Positions 1-8,904 of a stretch of DNA of 46,788 nucleotides are shown in pieces. The notes beneath the pieces were generated by a model. The model was not told where the DNA came from. It saw only the letters and a program-made list of their open reading frames with translations, and searched no databases. This DNA is from an uncultured Blastocatellia bacterium (GTDB taxonomy: Bacteria > Acidobacteriota > Blastocatellia > Pyrinomonadales > Pyrinomonadaceae). Where the stretch lies: the NCBI GenBank assembly GCA_946480785.1, contig CAMLLD010000052.1:1-46788 (forward strand), in the 5' to 3' direction. Numbering within the stretch: the stretch's first letter is position 1; the number at the start of each line of letters is the position of its first letter. A program made the position numbers and the translations under genes.

Positions 1-268
1 CAACAACAGCGCGTGAAATCTCGAGGTGGTCCAACAGCTCCGCCACGTCCTGGGCCATGCGATTCATCGTTGCCGCCCCGGGCCGGGAATCGCTTTCACC
101 GAGGCCGCGCAGGTCCGGCGTGATCACGCGATAGCTGTTGCTCAACGCCCCAACTTGCTCGGTCCACAACGAGCGGTTGAAAGGATAACCATGCAACAGC
201 ACGACCGGCTGCCCGAGCCCCGTGTCCTCGTACGCCAAGTGAATGTCATCGACCCTTATGAACGACAT
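1..268 (-). CDS. alpha/beta hydrolase, N-terminal part (cut by window start)
   Basis: The first 89 codons of an alpha/beta-hydrolase-fold protein are visible, and the rest lies beyond the left edge. The reading frame starts at an ATG at 268 and shows two typical early motifs: VVLLHGYPFN, the oxyanion-hole HG region, at about residues 23-32, and VITPDLRGLGES at about 55-66. The nucleophile elbow (GxSxG) would fall just outside the window, so catalytic competence cannot be judged. The ATG lies 3 bases after the stop codon of the histidine kinase gene, so the two are probably co-transcribed. Substrate is unknown; the family covers esterases, haloperoxidase-like enzymes and lactonases. The incomplete frame is visible only by translating the edge. 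Confidence 0.85.
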   Translation of the reverse strand, partial: MSFIRVDDIHLAYEDTGLGQPVVLLHGYPFNRSLWTEQVGALSNSYRVITPDLRGLGESDSRPGAATMNRMAQDVAELLDHLEISRAVV

Positions 269-271
269 GAC

Positions 272-3049
272 CTAAAAATCTCTGCGCGCCGCGCGCGCCA
301 CGACCGAAACCAGTTCGGCTATCTCCACGGGCTTCGCGAGGTAGATCTGAAAACCCGACGACAGCGCGCGCTGGCGATCCTCTTCCTTGGCGTAAGCGGT
401 GATCGCGACCGCCGGAATACTCTGCGCTTCGCCGTTCTCGAGCGAGCGCACTTTCGCGATCAAGCCATAGCCGTCAACGTCGGGCATCGCGATGTCCGAC
501 ACGAGCACGTCGGGCCGCCGTCGCTCGATCGCCTGAATCGCCTCTCCTGCGGAAGATACCGCAGTGACGTTCGCTTGTCTTCCCGCGAGCGCGGTGGCCA
601 TCACGTTCAGCGTGTCGGAATCGTCGTCAACCAGCAACACGTTCAGGCCCGACAACTGCGGCGCACTGCTCAGTCCATTTGCACTGACGGCCATCTCAGC
701 GGCTTTCGTGACAGCTTCAACCAGCGGCAGCGTGATTGTAAAAGTAGCGCCTTCGCCTTCGCCGCGGCTCGATGCGCGAATCGTGCCGCCGTGTATCTCA
801 ACCAGGTGTCGCGCGATCGCGAGCCCGAGGCCGAGTCCGCCGTGATGACGCGTGGTCGTGCTGTCTGCCTGACTGAAACGGTCGAAGACGTATGGCAGAA
901 ACTCGCGTCGAATTCCCTGGCCCGTATCCGTCACGCTGATCTCCACGGCCGAATTCGCTTGCGACACTTTCACCTGCACGCGACCGCCGCTGTTCGTAAA
1001 CTTCACCGCGTTCGATAACAAGTTCCAGATCACCTGTTGCAAGCGGTTAGCATCCCCCGAAACCATCGCGGGCGTATTGTCGATCTGCGTTTCGATCCTG
1101 ATCCCTTTCGCGTCCGCGGTCGGCCGCACCACGTTGATCGCGTTTTGGACCACGGGAGTGACTTCGATCGGATGGAGATCGATGTAGAGATTTCCGGTGA
1201 TGATGCGTGAGACGTCGAGTATGTCGTCGACGATCTGCGCCTGGGCTTTGGCGTTGCGCCAGATCGTTTCGATCGCTTGCTGCGACATCGTCTGATCGAG
1301 TGAGCCGTCACCCAGCATTCGCGCCCAGCCAAGAATCGCCGTCAAGGGCGTGCGCAATTCGTGTGAGACCGTGGCGAGAAACTCATCTTTTAGCCGGTTC
1401 GATTCTTCAGCCGCCTCGCGCGCGCTGCGCTCCAACTTCAACAACCGAACGTTCTCGATCGCGACCGCAGTAAGGTTAGCCGCCATGCTCATCGCCGTGC
1501 CGTGTTCAGGTCGATACGCATTCCGTTCATAACTCTGCACCTCGATCGTGCCGATGATGCGGCCCATCACGGCCATCGGCACCGCGAGCGATGACTCCGG
1601 ACGCAGGCCGTTGTCTGGACCAACGATCACGCCGCCGCTCGTCGCGTGCATGTAATCCGTGGTGATGATCACCTGCCCGGTGCGCACGGCACGGCTGTTT
1701 GGACCATGCTCAGTAACGGGCATCGGCGGCAACTTCGAAACGTCAACCTCAACGCCGTCGCCCCAGCCGTAACACGCAGTTCGCACATCGCGAATCGAAT
1801 CGTAAAGCGAGACAAAAAAGCCGTCGCAGGGCAGAGAAACATTCGTGAACTCACGCAGTCCGCGAAAGATCGTAGTCAACTCGCGCGCAGTGCCGAGCAC
1901 TTGAGACAAACTCGAAATCCGTTCGAGCAGCCGCACATACTCAAAAAGCGCACGCTCATTTGCTTCGTTAATGGCGGCCTCTGACTCGCGCAGATCTTCC
2001 GCTGCTTGTTCCGCACGCGAACGAGCCCTCACCTCTGCACTCGTCACCGCAAAGAACAACAGACTCAGCAGCACGCCCGTGATGATGGTGAACTTCAACA
2101 ACGGCCGGCCTAGTCCACGCTCGAACGAAGGTTTGATCGCGTAGCTGACGGTCCACGTGCGCCCGGCGACCGAAATCGTATCCACTCTGGTGAAACTCGC
2201 ATCGCTCGGCGACGGATTGTCACGTGCGCCGTGCAGAAAAGTTTCCTCGGTTCTTTGCGCGCCATCGTGAATCTGAAGACTCACGTCGTAGTTCTTTGCC
2301 GACGTGATCGATCCGATGAAGTCGTCGATGCGATAAGGACTGTAAACGTAACCGAGCAGCGCGGCGCGCCGTTCGTCAGCCGTATCAGTCGCGGCGCCGT
2401 TTCGATAAACCGGCATATAGATCAGAAAGCCCCACTGCGGCGTTAGGTCGTTACCTTCCTGGACCAGCCGTACGCGTCCGGACGCAGCGGGCTCGCCCGA
2501 ATCGCGCGCGCGGACCATCGCTTCACGGCGAACCGGATCCGTGGACATGTCGTAGCCGATGGCGCGTTTGTTCCGATCGTCCAGCGGCTGCAAGTAAACG
2601 ATGGCGGTGTATTCGTCGCGTGTGCCTTCGGGCCAGACGTGGAAATTCGCGTCATCCGTCGCGCGCATTTCCTTAGTCACCGCATCTTTCTGGTCCGGCG
2701 GAATGGCGCGGGCGAAGCCGATGCCCTGAATGCCGGGATAGTGTTCCCGCAGTTCAAACTGCTGCACGAAGCGGTTGAATTCGTTCACACTCACCTGATC
2801 GCTCGCGGCGAATAACCCGGTGCTCGCGCGCAGCAAAGCGATCGAAGTTTCGATCTTAAGCCCGATGCGATCGTTGAGCTCCTGCACGGTGTTCTGGAAA
2901 CGGCTCTGGTCCTGCTCGTGAGTGAGCTTGGCGAAGTAGTAGTAAACGACGACGGTGAAGCACAGGCCGAGCAGCAGAATCAGGTACGGCAGAAAAACGC
3001 GACGCGAGCGTTTGACCTGGACGTCCCGAACTCGGTTCGACTCACCCAT
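272..3049 (-). CDS. CHASE-GAF hybrid sensor histidine kinase with C-terminal receiver
   Basis: A 925-residue membrane sensor kinase. In order: a membrane helix at about 18-40, an extracytoplasmic CHASE domain (about 75-300), a second helix (about 317-337), a short coiled segment, a GAF domain (about 385-540), a HisKA dimerisation domain with SHELRTPL and the phospho-acceptor His near 563, a HATPase domain (NLLSNAVKF N-box, DTGQGI, GGLGLGLAI) and a receiver domain (about 805-920) with phospho-acceptor Asp near 852 in VSDIAMPD. CHASE domains bind small extracellular ligands in known cases; the ligand here is unknown. The fused receiver suggests a phosphorelay or self-limiting kinase. It starts 30 bases after the VWA gene stop and ends 3 bases before the hydrolase start. 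No separate response regulator is adjacent. Confidence 0.93.
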   Translation of the reverse strand: MGESNRVRDVQVKRSRRVFLPYLILLLGLCFTVVVYYYFAKLTHEQDQSRFQNTVQELNDRIGLKIETSIALLRASTGLFAASDQVSVNEFNRFVQQFELREHYPGIQGIGFARAIPPDQKDAVTKEMRATDDANFHVWPEGTRDEYTAIVYLQPLDDRNKRAIGYDMSTDPVRREAMVRARDSGEPAASGRVRLVQEGNDLTPQWGFLIYMPVYRNGAATDTADERRAALLGYVYSPYRIDDFIGSITSAKNYDVSLQIHDGAQRTEETFLHGARDNPSPSDASFTRVDTISVAGRTWTVSYAIKPSFERGLGRPLLKFTIITGVLLSLLFFAVTSAEVRARSRAEQAAEDLRESEAAINEANERALFEYVRLLERISSLSQVLGTARELTTIFRGLREFTNVSLPCDGFFVSLYDSIRDVRTACYGWGDGVEVDVSKLPPMPVTEHGPNSRAVRTGQVIITTDYMHATSGGVIVGPDNGLRPESSLAVPMAVMGRIIGTIEVQSYERNAYRPEHGTAMSMAANLTAVAIENVRLLKLERSAREAAEESNRLKDEFLATVSHELRTPLTAILGWARMLGDGSLDQTMSQQAIETIWRNAKAQAQIVDDILDVSRIITGNLYIDLHPIEVTPVVQNAINVVRPTADAKGIRIETQIDNTPAMVSGDANRLQQVIWNLLSNAVKFTNSGGRVQVKVSQANSAVEISVTDTGQGIRREFLPYVFDRFSQADSTTTRHHGGLGLGLAIARHLVEIHGGTIRASSRGEGEGATFTITLPLVEAVTKAAEMAVSANGLSSAPQLSGLNVLLVDDDSDTLNVMATALAGRQANVTAVSSAGEAIQAIERRRPDVLVSDIAMPDVDGYGLIAKVRSLENGEAQSIPAVAITAYAKEEDRQRALSSGFQIYLAKPVEIAELVSVVARAARRDF

Positions 3050-3079
3050 GGGGATAAATTGCGGGGCTGTTTGGAAAAA

Positions 3080-4387
3080 CTATCTGACGCGTCGGGTTCG
3101 TCGTCGCAAAAAATCTATCAGCACAAACTGCGACAAGTTGCCGGGGTTGGCGAAGTACGCCTTGCCGTTGGTCATCGCGCTCATCTGCTTGACGAATTCG
3201 ACGAGATAATAATCGCTCGCCAGCATGAAAGTGTTGATCATTATACCGGCTTTGCGACAGGCTTGTACTTCCTTGAACGTCTCGGACATCACCAGCGGAT
3301 CGCCGCCCATCGAATTTTTGTAAAGGCGGCGCGCGGGCGCTTTATCACCACGCGTTGACGAAAGGCCCTGCCCGACAAAACACGCGGTCGGCTTGCCGTC
3401 AGTGACCATCACGATCTGCTTCATCTCTTTGCGTTGTGCCTGCAACAAGCGGCGCGACAAACGCAGACCCTCGGCCGTGTTCGTGTGATATGGGCCAACG
3501 CGCGTGGTCGCGAGTTTCGCCAGCGGCAGCTCTTCGGCCTCGTCGTGAAACAACACGACTTTGAGTGAGTCGCCGGGATACTGCGTGCGGATCAGGTGCG
3601 ACATCGCGAGCGCGACCTTCTTCGCGGGCGTAAAGCGATCCTCGCCGTAGAGAATCATCGAGTGAGAACAATCGAGCATCACGACCGTGGCGCACGACGA
3701 TTGGTAATCACACTGATGAACGTAAAGATCTTCGTATTCGAGATTGAGCGGAACTTGCAGACCGTCGCGTTGAATCGCTGACAACAACGTGCTGTTCACG
3801 TCGAGATTGATCGTGTCGCCGAACTCGTACCGTTTGCTCGCGGCCGCGGCTTCAACACCGGTCGAAAGATAAACCGTGTCGTGACGGCCGGCCGCGCTCT
3901 TGCCGAAACTGCCGAGCAGGTTTCGCAGCGTTTTGTAGCCGAGAAAGTCGAGGCCTTTTTCGGTAACTTCGAAACGCACATCGCGCGGCAGCGGCTCGGA
4001 AACGTCGCCTCGTCCGCCACGACGTTGCTGTTGGGCTTGTTGTTGAGGTTGTTGTTCCGTCAGCGTCAGGTAGCCTTCTTCAACCAGGCGCTCGATCAGT
4101 TGGTTCAGCAACTGCTCCAGCAAAGAACCGTGAAACTTGCCTTCGTTCTCGGCCAGCATCTCCTTGATCTGTTGCTGGTTGAGCAAGCCCTGGTCCAACA
4201 GCGCCTGGAGCAACGCGCGGCGCAGCGCATCGAGCGACGTGTCGGTCGTGCGGCTTTGGCGCGTCCAGTAATAATCATCGTCGTAACCCGAATCGAGCAG
4301 ATCATCGGACATGCTGTCCATCAACTCACCGAGGTTGATCGACGACACGTCGAAGCCCTTGAATTTCGAGTAACGCGTGAACTTCAA
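3080..4387 (-). CDS. VWA-domain protein, partner of the MoxR-like ATPase, TTG start
   Basis: A 435-residue protein with an N-terminal helical, Gln-rich part ([10 protein letters not shown] near 113-121) and a C-terminal von Willebrand A domain. The metal-ion-dependent adhesion site is intact: DCSHS at 239-243, Thr within TNTAEGL near 302-304, and Asp330 in TDGKP. The start is a TTG that overlaps the TGA stop of the upstream ATPase gene by four bases (TTGA), with AGGAAAG just upstream as ribosome binding site, so the two products are probably made in step. Pairs of VWA protein and MoxR/ChlI-type AAA ATPase act as metal-insertion or protein-remodelling machines (CoxE/CoxD, RavA/ViaA, magnesium chelatase D/I). 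The client here is not shown by the sequence. Confidence 0.9.
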   Translation of the reverse strand: MKFTRYSKFKGFDVSSINLGELMDSMSDDLLDSGYDDDYYWTRQSRTTDTSLDALRRALLQALLDQGLLNQQQIKEMLAENEGKFHGSLLEQLLNQLIERLVEEGYLTLTEQQPQQQAQQQRRGGRGDVSEPLPRDVRFEVTEKGLDFLGYKTLRNLLGSFGKSAAGRHDTVYLSTGVEAAAASKRYEFGDTINLDVNSTLLSAIQRDGLQVPLNLEYEDLYVHQCDYQSSCATVVMLDCSHSMILYGEDRFTPAKKVALAMSHLIRTQYPGDSLKVVLFHDEAEELPLAKLATTRVGPYHTNTAEGLRLSRRLLQAQRKEMKQIVMVTDGKPTACFVGQGLSSTRGDKAPARRLYKNSMGGDPLVMSETFKEVQACRKAGIMINTFMLASDYYLVEFVKQMSAMTNGKAYFANPGNLSQFVLIDFLRRRTRRVR

Positions 4388-5853
4388 CTGTACTTTCCTG
4401 TTTCTGTGAGGTCGTCGTAGATCATGCCGCGACGATCCTTGCGGGCCTTGGTTACGGCGGCGTAAGTGCCTTCTTCATTACGACTGATTTTGTTTTCCGC
4501 GTAGAGACCTTCGAGCACGAGCTCGCACGCGGCGACGAGCTGCGCCGTGTCGGAAGCGGCGAAATCAAATGGAATCGACGCGGTTTCCCAGAGCTCCGGC
4601 ACGGCGTCGATCAGCGTCTTGCATTCGTCGGCCGAAGCAGTGTCGGTGAGCAGGAGTTTGTTTCCTTCGTCGAACCACTGCACGGTGCGCGCGAAGTCGA
4701 AACCGACGAAGTAGCCTTCGAAGATCTCGCCGGCGGCGCGTTTGATCAGGTCGCGGGCGATGCGGTGCGCGCCGAGTTGCTCACCTTCATACTCGAGCTC
4801 CATCTTGCCCGTCATTGACGGAATCGCCGCGTAAACGTCCGCGATGCGCGGCACGATCGGTTCATCTCCGGTCAACAACGAACGGCGCTCGGCGTTCGAA
4901 ACGACCGACTCCATCACCGTGATCGGCATGCGCTGCGACACTCCGGAATGTTTGTCGACGTGATTGTCTTCACGCGCTTCGAACGCAATCTGCTCAACGA
5001 CTTCACGAATAAACTCCGGTATCAAAACATCGTTGCCTTCTGCCGCGCGATTGGTCCACGCCTCCTGGCGCGTGATTTCGATCGCGGCGGGAAGTTCCTT
5101 CGCATAGTGCGTCATGATCTCGGCGCCGATGCGATCTTTCAAAGGCGTGATGATCTTGCCGCGCGCGGTGTAGTCTTCGGGGTTTGCGGAGAAGACGAGC
5201 ATCACGTCCAAAGGCAGACGCACCGGATAACCCTTAATCTGCACGTCGCCTTCCTGCATGATGTTGAAGAGTCCGACCTGGATCTTGCCCGCGAGATCGG
5301 GCAGCTCGTTGATCGCGAAGATGCCGCGATTCGCACGCGGCAGAAGGCCGTAGTGAATCGTCAGCTCGTCGCTCAGCAGGTGGCCACCTTTGGCAGCTTT
5401 GATCGGATCGACGTCGCCGATGATATCGGCAACCGTCACGTCCGGCGTCGCGAGTTTCTCAACGAAGCGCGCGTCGCGATCGATCCAGTCGATGCGTGCC
5501 ATGTCGCCGTGTTGCGCGAGCGTGTGCCGGCCGTAAGCGGAGATCGGATGAAACGGATCGTCGTTCACTTCCGAGCCCGCGAGGATCGGAATGCGTTCGT
5601 CGAGCAGATCGGTTAACTGGCGAATGATGCGGCTCTTCGCCTGGCCGCGCAGTCCCAGCAGGATCAGGTTGTGACGCGACAGGATCGCGTTGACGAGTTG
5701 CGGAATGACGGTGTCGTCGTAGCCGACGATGCCGGGGAACAGTTTCTCGCCCGCCCGCAGTTTCTTGATCAGGTTGTTACGCAGTTCGTCCTTGACCGAA
5801 CGGCTTCGATACCGGAACGCCCTGAGTTCGCGAAGGGTCCTTGGGTAATCCAT
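4384..5853 (-). CDS. MoxR/magnesium-chelatase-like AAA+ ATPase
   Basis: A 489-residue AAA+ ATPase. The Walker A motif GLRGQAKS is at 67-74. The Walker B/sensor region reads GIFAINELPDL, followed by VFSANPEDYTARG and ITPLKDRIG, the pattern of the ChlI/BchI and MoxR group. I start it at the ATG at 5853 (MDYPRTLREL). The open frame runs upstream to 6009, but that extension lies inside the neighbouring NUDIX/MBL gene, is rich in Arg and Pro, and looks non-coding. There is no strong Shine-Dalgarno in front. Its stop overlaps the TTG start of the VWA gene, which gives the usual ATPase-then-VWA order. Nothing nearby suggests chlorophyll synthesis, so it is more likely a protein or metallocentre remodelling pair. 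Confidence 0.9.
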   Translation of the reverse strand: MDYPRTLRELRAFRYRSRSVKDELRNNLIKKLRAGEKLFPGIVGYDDTVIPQLVNAILSRHNLILLGLRGQAKSRIIRQLTDLLDERIPILAGSEVNDDPFHPISAYGRHTLAQHGDMARIDWIDRDARFVEKLATPDVTVADIIGDVDPIKAAKGGHLLSDELTIHYGLLPRANRGIFAINELPDLAGKIQVGLFNIMQEGDVQIKGYPVRLPLDVMLVFSANPEDYTARGKIITPLKDRIGAEIMTHYAKELPAAIEITRQEAWTNRAAEGNDVLIPEFIREVVEQIAFEAREDNHVDKHSGVSQRMPITVMESVVSNAERRSLLTGDEPIVPRIADVYAAIPSMTGKMELEYEGEQLGAHRIARDLIKRAAGEIFEGYFVGFDFARTVQWFDEGNKLLLTDTASADECKTLIDAVPELWETASIPFDFAASDTAQLVAACELVLEGLYAENKISRNEEGTYAAVTKARKDRRGMIYDDLTETGKYS

Positions 5854-5878
5854 CGTTTTAGGTGGGAGAGATTGTAAT

Positions 5879-7351
5879 CTAAAACGCCCCGTCCTCGCGC
5901 AGCTTCTCGAGATGTGCGAGCACCGCGCGTTCGGCCATGGCGTAAGCTTTGGGGGAAACGTCGGTGTAAACCTTGGCAACAATTTGTTTCGGATCTGTCG
6001 CGCCCTCACGCACCGCCTGCAAAATATGCTGTTCGCGCTCGAGGCGGTGCGAGATGTACTCGTCGATCTTCCGATACGGCGCGGCGACGGCGGGTCCGTG
6101 ACCGCCGAACAGCACCGAGAGATTCGGCAGGGCGCGCATGCGTTCGAGCGAGTTGAGATAGTCGCGCATGTTGCCTTCGGGCGGATCGATCAGGACGGAG
6201 CCGACGCCGACGATGTTGTCGCCGGTCAACAACGCGCCGCGATCCGCGTCGTGAAAACAGAGATGACCGCGTGCGTGTCCGGGCGTGTGCAATGCTTTCA
6301 AGTTCACCGGCGGATCGCCGGCGAGCGTGAGCACGTCGCCGTCTGCGATCAGTTCGTCGACGTGAATGTCAGTTAGCGCGGCGGCGGTGTCGGCGTGTGC
6401 GGCGACGGGAACGTTGCCGCCGAGATGCGCTTTCAAAACGTTCACGCCGCCGATGTGATCCGGATGCAAATGGGTGATGACGATCGCGCGCACGCGCCGT
6501 CCCTCGGCGATCATGTCGTCGACGCACTCAGCCAATGCTTGTTGCTCGTCTTCGTAAGGCGAACCCGGATCGACGATCAGCATCTCTTTCGCCGTGTGGA
6601 TCAAATAACAGCAGGTGTGCGTTGCGGGCGGACGCGTCGGCGTGCGTACCGGAAAGCAGATGTAGTTTGGCCGAAACGTGATGCGGCGCGCGATCTCGCC
6701 GCGCGCGTTGTTGAGTGACAAGAAGCGATCGACGAGATCCGGCGTGAGACCGTCGGCGATTGTTCTGAGCGCGTGCAGCGTCGGCGGCACGGCCACGACT
6801 TCATCGCGCAGCCAACGTTTGTAAGCGTCGCTCGCAGTGATCCACTCGCCTTCCTGCAACTCACCCGCGGTCACATACGGTTCCTGTTTTAATGGACAGT
6901 TAACGAGGAAGAACCACGTGTCGAAGCGTCGCGCATTGAACGGCGGCGTGACCCAGCGACCGACGTAAGTGAAATCGTTTGCGTCGAGATAGAGCTCGTA
7001 GTGCTTCAACAACGCGGGCCACGCCATGCGGCCCGATTCGAGATCGTCCAGCAACGACGCGCGCTGGCCTTTCGTCAACGCCTCACCGCCGTGCGTGACG
7101 AGCACGCCCAACTCTTCAAACAGCTCGCGCGCGGCGCCGCTGATCATCGCGGCCGTCACGGCATCGGGCGCGTTGTGCACGTCAACTTCAGCATCGCCCG
7201 CGTCAATCTGTCCGCCGGGAAACGCGTGATAGCCACCGAGAAAAGCGAGCTTGTCGCTGCGCTTCACCCAGTAAATTTCCGGATTTTGCGGATCTGTATT
7301 CTGTCGGAGAAGAATTACCGCCGCAGCATCTTTCGGAACCACACCCGTCAT
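5879..7351 (-). CDS. NUDIX hydrolase / metallo-beta-lactamase-fold fusion protein
   Basis: A 490-residue two-domain enzyme. The N-terminal half is a NUDIX domain: FPGGQID near 44-50 and the box core RELFEELGV at 75-83, with extra residues inserted between them. The C-terminal half is a metallo-beta-lactamase fold with THLHPDHIGG near 295 (the HxHxDH zinc motif), HTPGHARGH and LLTGDNI, the order seen in glyoxalase II/LACTB2-type hydrolases. NUDIX domains cleave nucleoside-diphosphate-X bonds, and LACTB2-like domains cleave RNA or thioesters. How the two halves work together is not known to me. The gene lies 28 bases after the oxidoreductase gene and 25 bases before the AAA ATPase start. Confidence 0.9.
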   Translation of the reverse strand: MTGVVPKDAAAVILLRQNTDPQNPEIYWVKRSDKLAFLGGYHAFPGGQIDAGDAEVDVHNAPDAVTAAMISGAARELFEELGVLVTHGGEALTKGQRASLLDDLESGRMAWPALLKHYELYLDANDFTYVGRWVTPPFNARRFDTWFFLVNCPLKQEPYVTAGELQEGEWITASDAYKRWLRDEVVAVPPTLHALRTIADGLTPDLVDRFLSLNNARGEIARRITFRPNYICFPVRTPTRPPATHTCCYLIHTAKEMLIVDPGSPYEDEQQALAECVDDMIAEGRRVRAIVITHLHPDHIGGVNVLKAHLGGNVPVAAHADTAAALTDIHVDELIADGDVLTLAGDPPVNLKALHTPGHARGHLCFHDADRGALLTGDNIVGVGSVLIDPPEGNMRDYLNSLERMRALPNLSVLFGGHGPAVAAPYRKIDEYISHRLEREQHILQAVREGATDPKQIVAKVYTDVSPKAYAMAERAVLAHLEKLREDGAF

Positions 7352-7379
7352 ACGGAACTACTCTTGCGCCTTTTGTGGT

Positions 7380-8063
7380 TCACGACCACCTGAATCTTTC
7401 ACCGTCGCCTGGTCCCCACGGCACGCCCCGCATGTGGTAACCGCCTTGTTCCCAAAAACCCGCCTCGTCCTTTTCAAGAAAACGCACGCCCTTCACCCAC
7501 TTCGCCGACTTCCACGCGTAGAGCTGCGGAATGATCAAGCGCACTGGTCCACCGTGTTCGGGCGGGATCGGTTCGCCGTCATGCGCCCACGCAAACAACG
7601 AATCTTCTTTCAGGAAATACTCGAGCGGAACGTTCGTGGTCCAACCGTAGTCGTAAGCCAACGCGAGCACAAACTTCGCTTCCGGCTTGATCCCGACGAG
7701 CTTCGCGATCTCGCGTGTCGAGACGCCGCTCCAAACGTTGTCGAGCCGCGACCAGCGCGTGACGCAATGAAAGTCAGCATAAACACGAACCGGCGGCAGT
7801 TGCATAAACTCGTCCAGCGACCACTTCAGCGGGTGCTCGACGAGTCCTTCAACTTCAAACGACCACGTCTCGAGATCGACCTTCGGCGTGCCGTGCGCGT
7901 CGAGCACCGGCCATTTCTTCGTGCGCGACTGTCCCGGCGGAATACGTTTCTCGCGCCGCGTGTCGGGACTGATGACGATCTCCGGATCCTCGATCTCTTC
8001 CGGCTTGCGCGGCTCGTTCGTTTGGTACTTCGGATCCACAAACATCTTGTCGAAAAAACTCAT
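7380..8063 (-). CDS. sulfite-oxidase-like molybdopterin oxidoreductase (YuiH type)
   Basis: A 227-residue protein of the oxidoreductase molybdopterin-binding (SUOX/MsrP/YuiH) family. Cys100 in FHCVTRWS matches the cysteine that ligands molybdenum. WSGVSTREI, GWTTNVPLEYF and GGPVRLIIPQLYAWKSAKW are typical of the family. There is no Tat signal (no twin-Arg N terminus followed by a hydrophobic stretch), so unlike MsrP it is probably cytoplasmic. The substrate is unknown. The ATG overlaps the stop of the upstream 140-residue gene by four bases (ATGA), which implies translational coupling. No molybdenum cofactor genes are visible in the window. Confidence 0.9.
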   Translation of the reverse strand: MSFFDKMFVDPKYQTNEPRKPEEIEDPEIVISPDTRREKRIPPGQSRTKKWPVLDAHGTPKVDLETWSFEVEGLVEHPLKWSLDEFMQLPPVRVYADFHCVTRWSRLDNVWSGVSTREIAKLVGIKPEAKFVLALAYDYGWTTNVPLEYFLKEDSLFAWAHDGEPIPPEHGGPVRLIIPQLYAWKSAKWVKGVRFLEKDEAGFWEQGGYHMRGVPWGPGDGERFRWS

Positions 8064-8482
8064 TTCTTTCCGTGCCTCTCAGCGAGGGCCACCAGCTCTT
8101 CCGGCATCCACTTGCCGACGCCCTTCGCCACTGCATCGCTGATGCCGACGCTGCGATCGTGCCAATCGTCACGCGAGCCTTCCGGCCCACGCTCGCGTTC
8201 GTAGTTTTCCGTTTGTTCGAGACTCAGCAGAATACCGTTGATGACTTCCTTCCAGTCCTGGAGCTGAATGCCGCGCCGCACGATCGACAGGCCCGCGGTC
8301 CAATCTTCTTCGGGCGCGCGCGCGTCCTGCTCGGGTATCGTCAAGTTGTGCAGCGGCGGAAACGGCGCGCCGGAAAACTCCCGGACCAGTTGGTCCTTGA
8401 GTTGGCCCAGGTTCCAATCGGAATGTTCGCGTCGCACAGCCTGCGCGCGACGAAAGATGTCTGCGACAGTCGGTTGTTCCAT
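8060..8482 (-). CDS. hypothetical protein coupled to the YuiH-like oxidoreductase
   Basis: A 140-residue soluble protein that I do not recognise. It is charged, has no signal peptide or membrane segment, and contains the notable stretches ADIFRRAQAVRREH near the N terminus and TENYERERGPEG in the second half. Its last codons overlap the start of the molybdopterin oxidoreductase gene (ATGA), and it begins 5 bases after the VKOR-family gene stop. Length, the frame between two clear genes and the overlap support a real gene. A role as partner or chaperone of the oxidoreductase is only a guess from position. Confidence 0.75.
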   Translation of the reverse strand: MEQPTVADIFRRAQAVRREHSDWNLGQLKDQLVREFSGAPFPPLHNLTIPEQDARAPEEDWTAGLSIVRRGIQLQDWKEVINGILLSLEQTENYERERGPEGSRDDWHDRSVGISDAVAKGVGKWMPEELVALAERHGKK

Positions 8483-8487
8483 AAGTT

Positions 8488-8904
8488 CTAGGTTGTCTTT
8501 CGGCTAGAGAGTATCGCGATTAGCACGATGACCGTTAGCGCGGTCGTCACGGCGGCGGAGAACAGGCAAAACTGGCAGAAGGCGTGAATCACAAACGCCT
8601 GGAGATAGATCAGCCACAGACTGAAGAGAAACATCAGCAGCACGAGCGGCGTGAGCAACGTCGCGGCGATGCGATAGCCGAAAGCACGGAGCGTTGCGAG
8701 ACTGAAAACACTGAAGTACGCCGCGGCGCCGATCAGCGCCAGCGGCACACCCGCGATAACCGCATACTGGCTGCTCAAAACTTCCGAACAGCCGGCGACG
8801 ATCGTGCAGCGAACACTCTGTCCGGTTACGTGTTCGACGGTGAGGTAGAGAGCGTCAGCAAGACCTAACAGTGAAACGATCGCGGCTGTGACATAAAGCT
8901 TCAT
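8488..8904 (-). CDS. vitamin K epoxide reductase (VKOR) family membrane protein
   Basis: A 138-residue integral membrane protein with about four hydrophobic helices. It carries the four cysteines expected of a bacterial VKOR: Cys33 and Cys39 in a loop after the first helix, and the Cys110-x-x-Cys113 pair (CQFC) next to the last helix. Bacterial VKORs reoxidise a DsbA-like thiol oxidase and pass electrons to quinone, replacing DsbB. This fits the neighbour: its start overlaps the stop of a DsbA-like gene by four bases (ATGA). The pair therefore looks like a complete disulfide-forming module. Confidence 0.92.
   Translation of the reverse strand: MKLYVTAAIVSLLGLADALYLTVEHVTGQSVRCTIVAGCSEVLSSQYAVIAGVPLALIGAAAYFSVFSLATLRAFGYRIAATLLTPLVLLMFLFSLWLIYLQAFVIHAFCQFCLFSAAVTTALTVIVLIAILSSRKTT

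Noticed and set aside
26..1018. 330-codon plus-strand frame
   Set aside because: It is antisense to the histidine kinase and hydrolase genes, is Arg/His-rich, and has no domain. It is a shadow frame of GC-rich coding DNA.
3080..5853. MoxR-VWA pair as part of a vWA-MoxR-associated conflict system with the CHAT gene
   Set aside because: The pair is 26 kb away, on the other strand and among housekeeping genes, so no physical link supports it.
5854..6009. 52-codon extension of the AAA ATPase
   Set aside because: It lies within the end of the NUDIX/MBL gene, and its composition is not that of an AAA protein N terminus.
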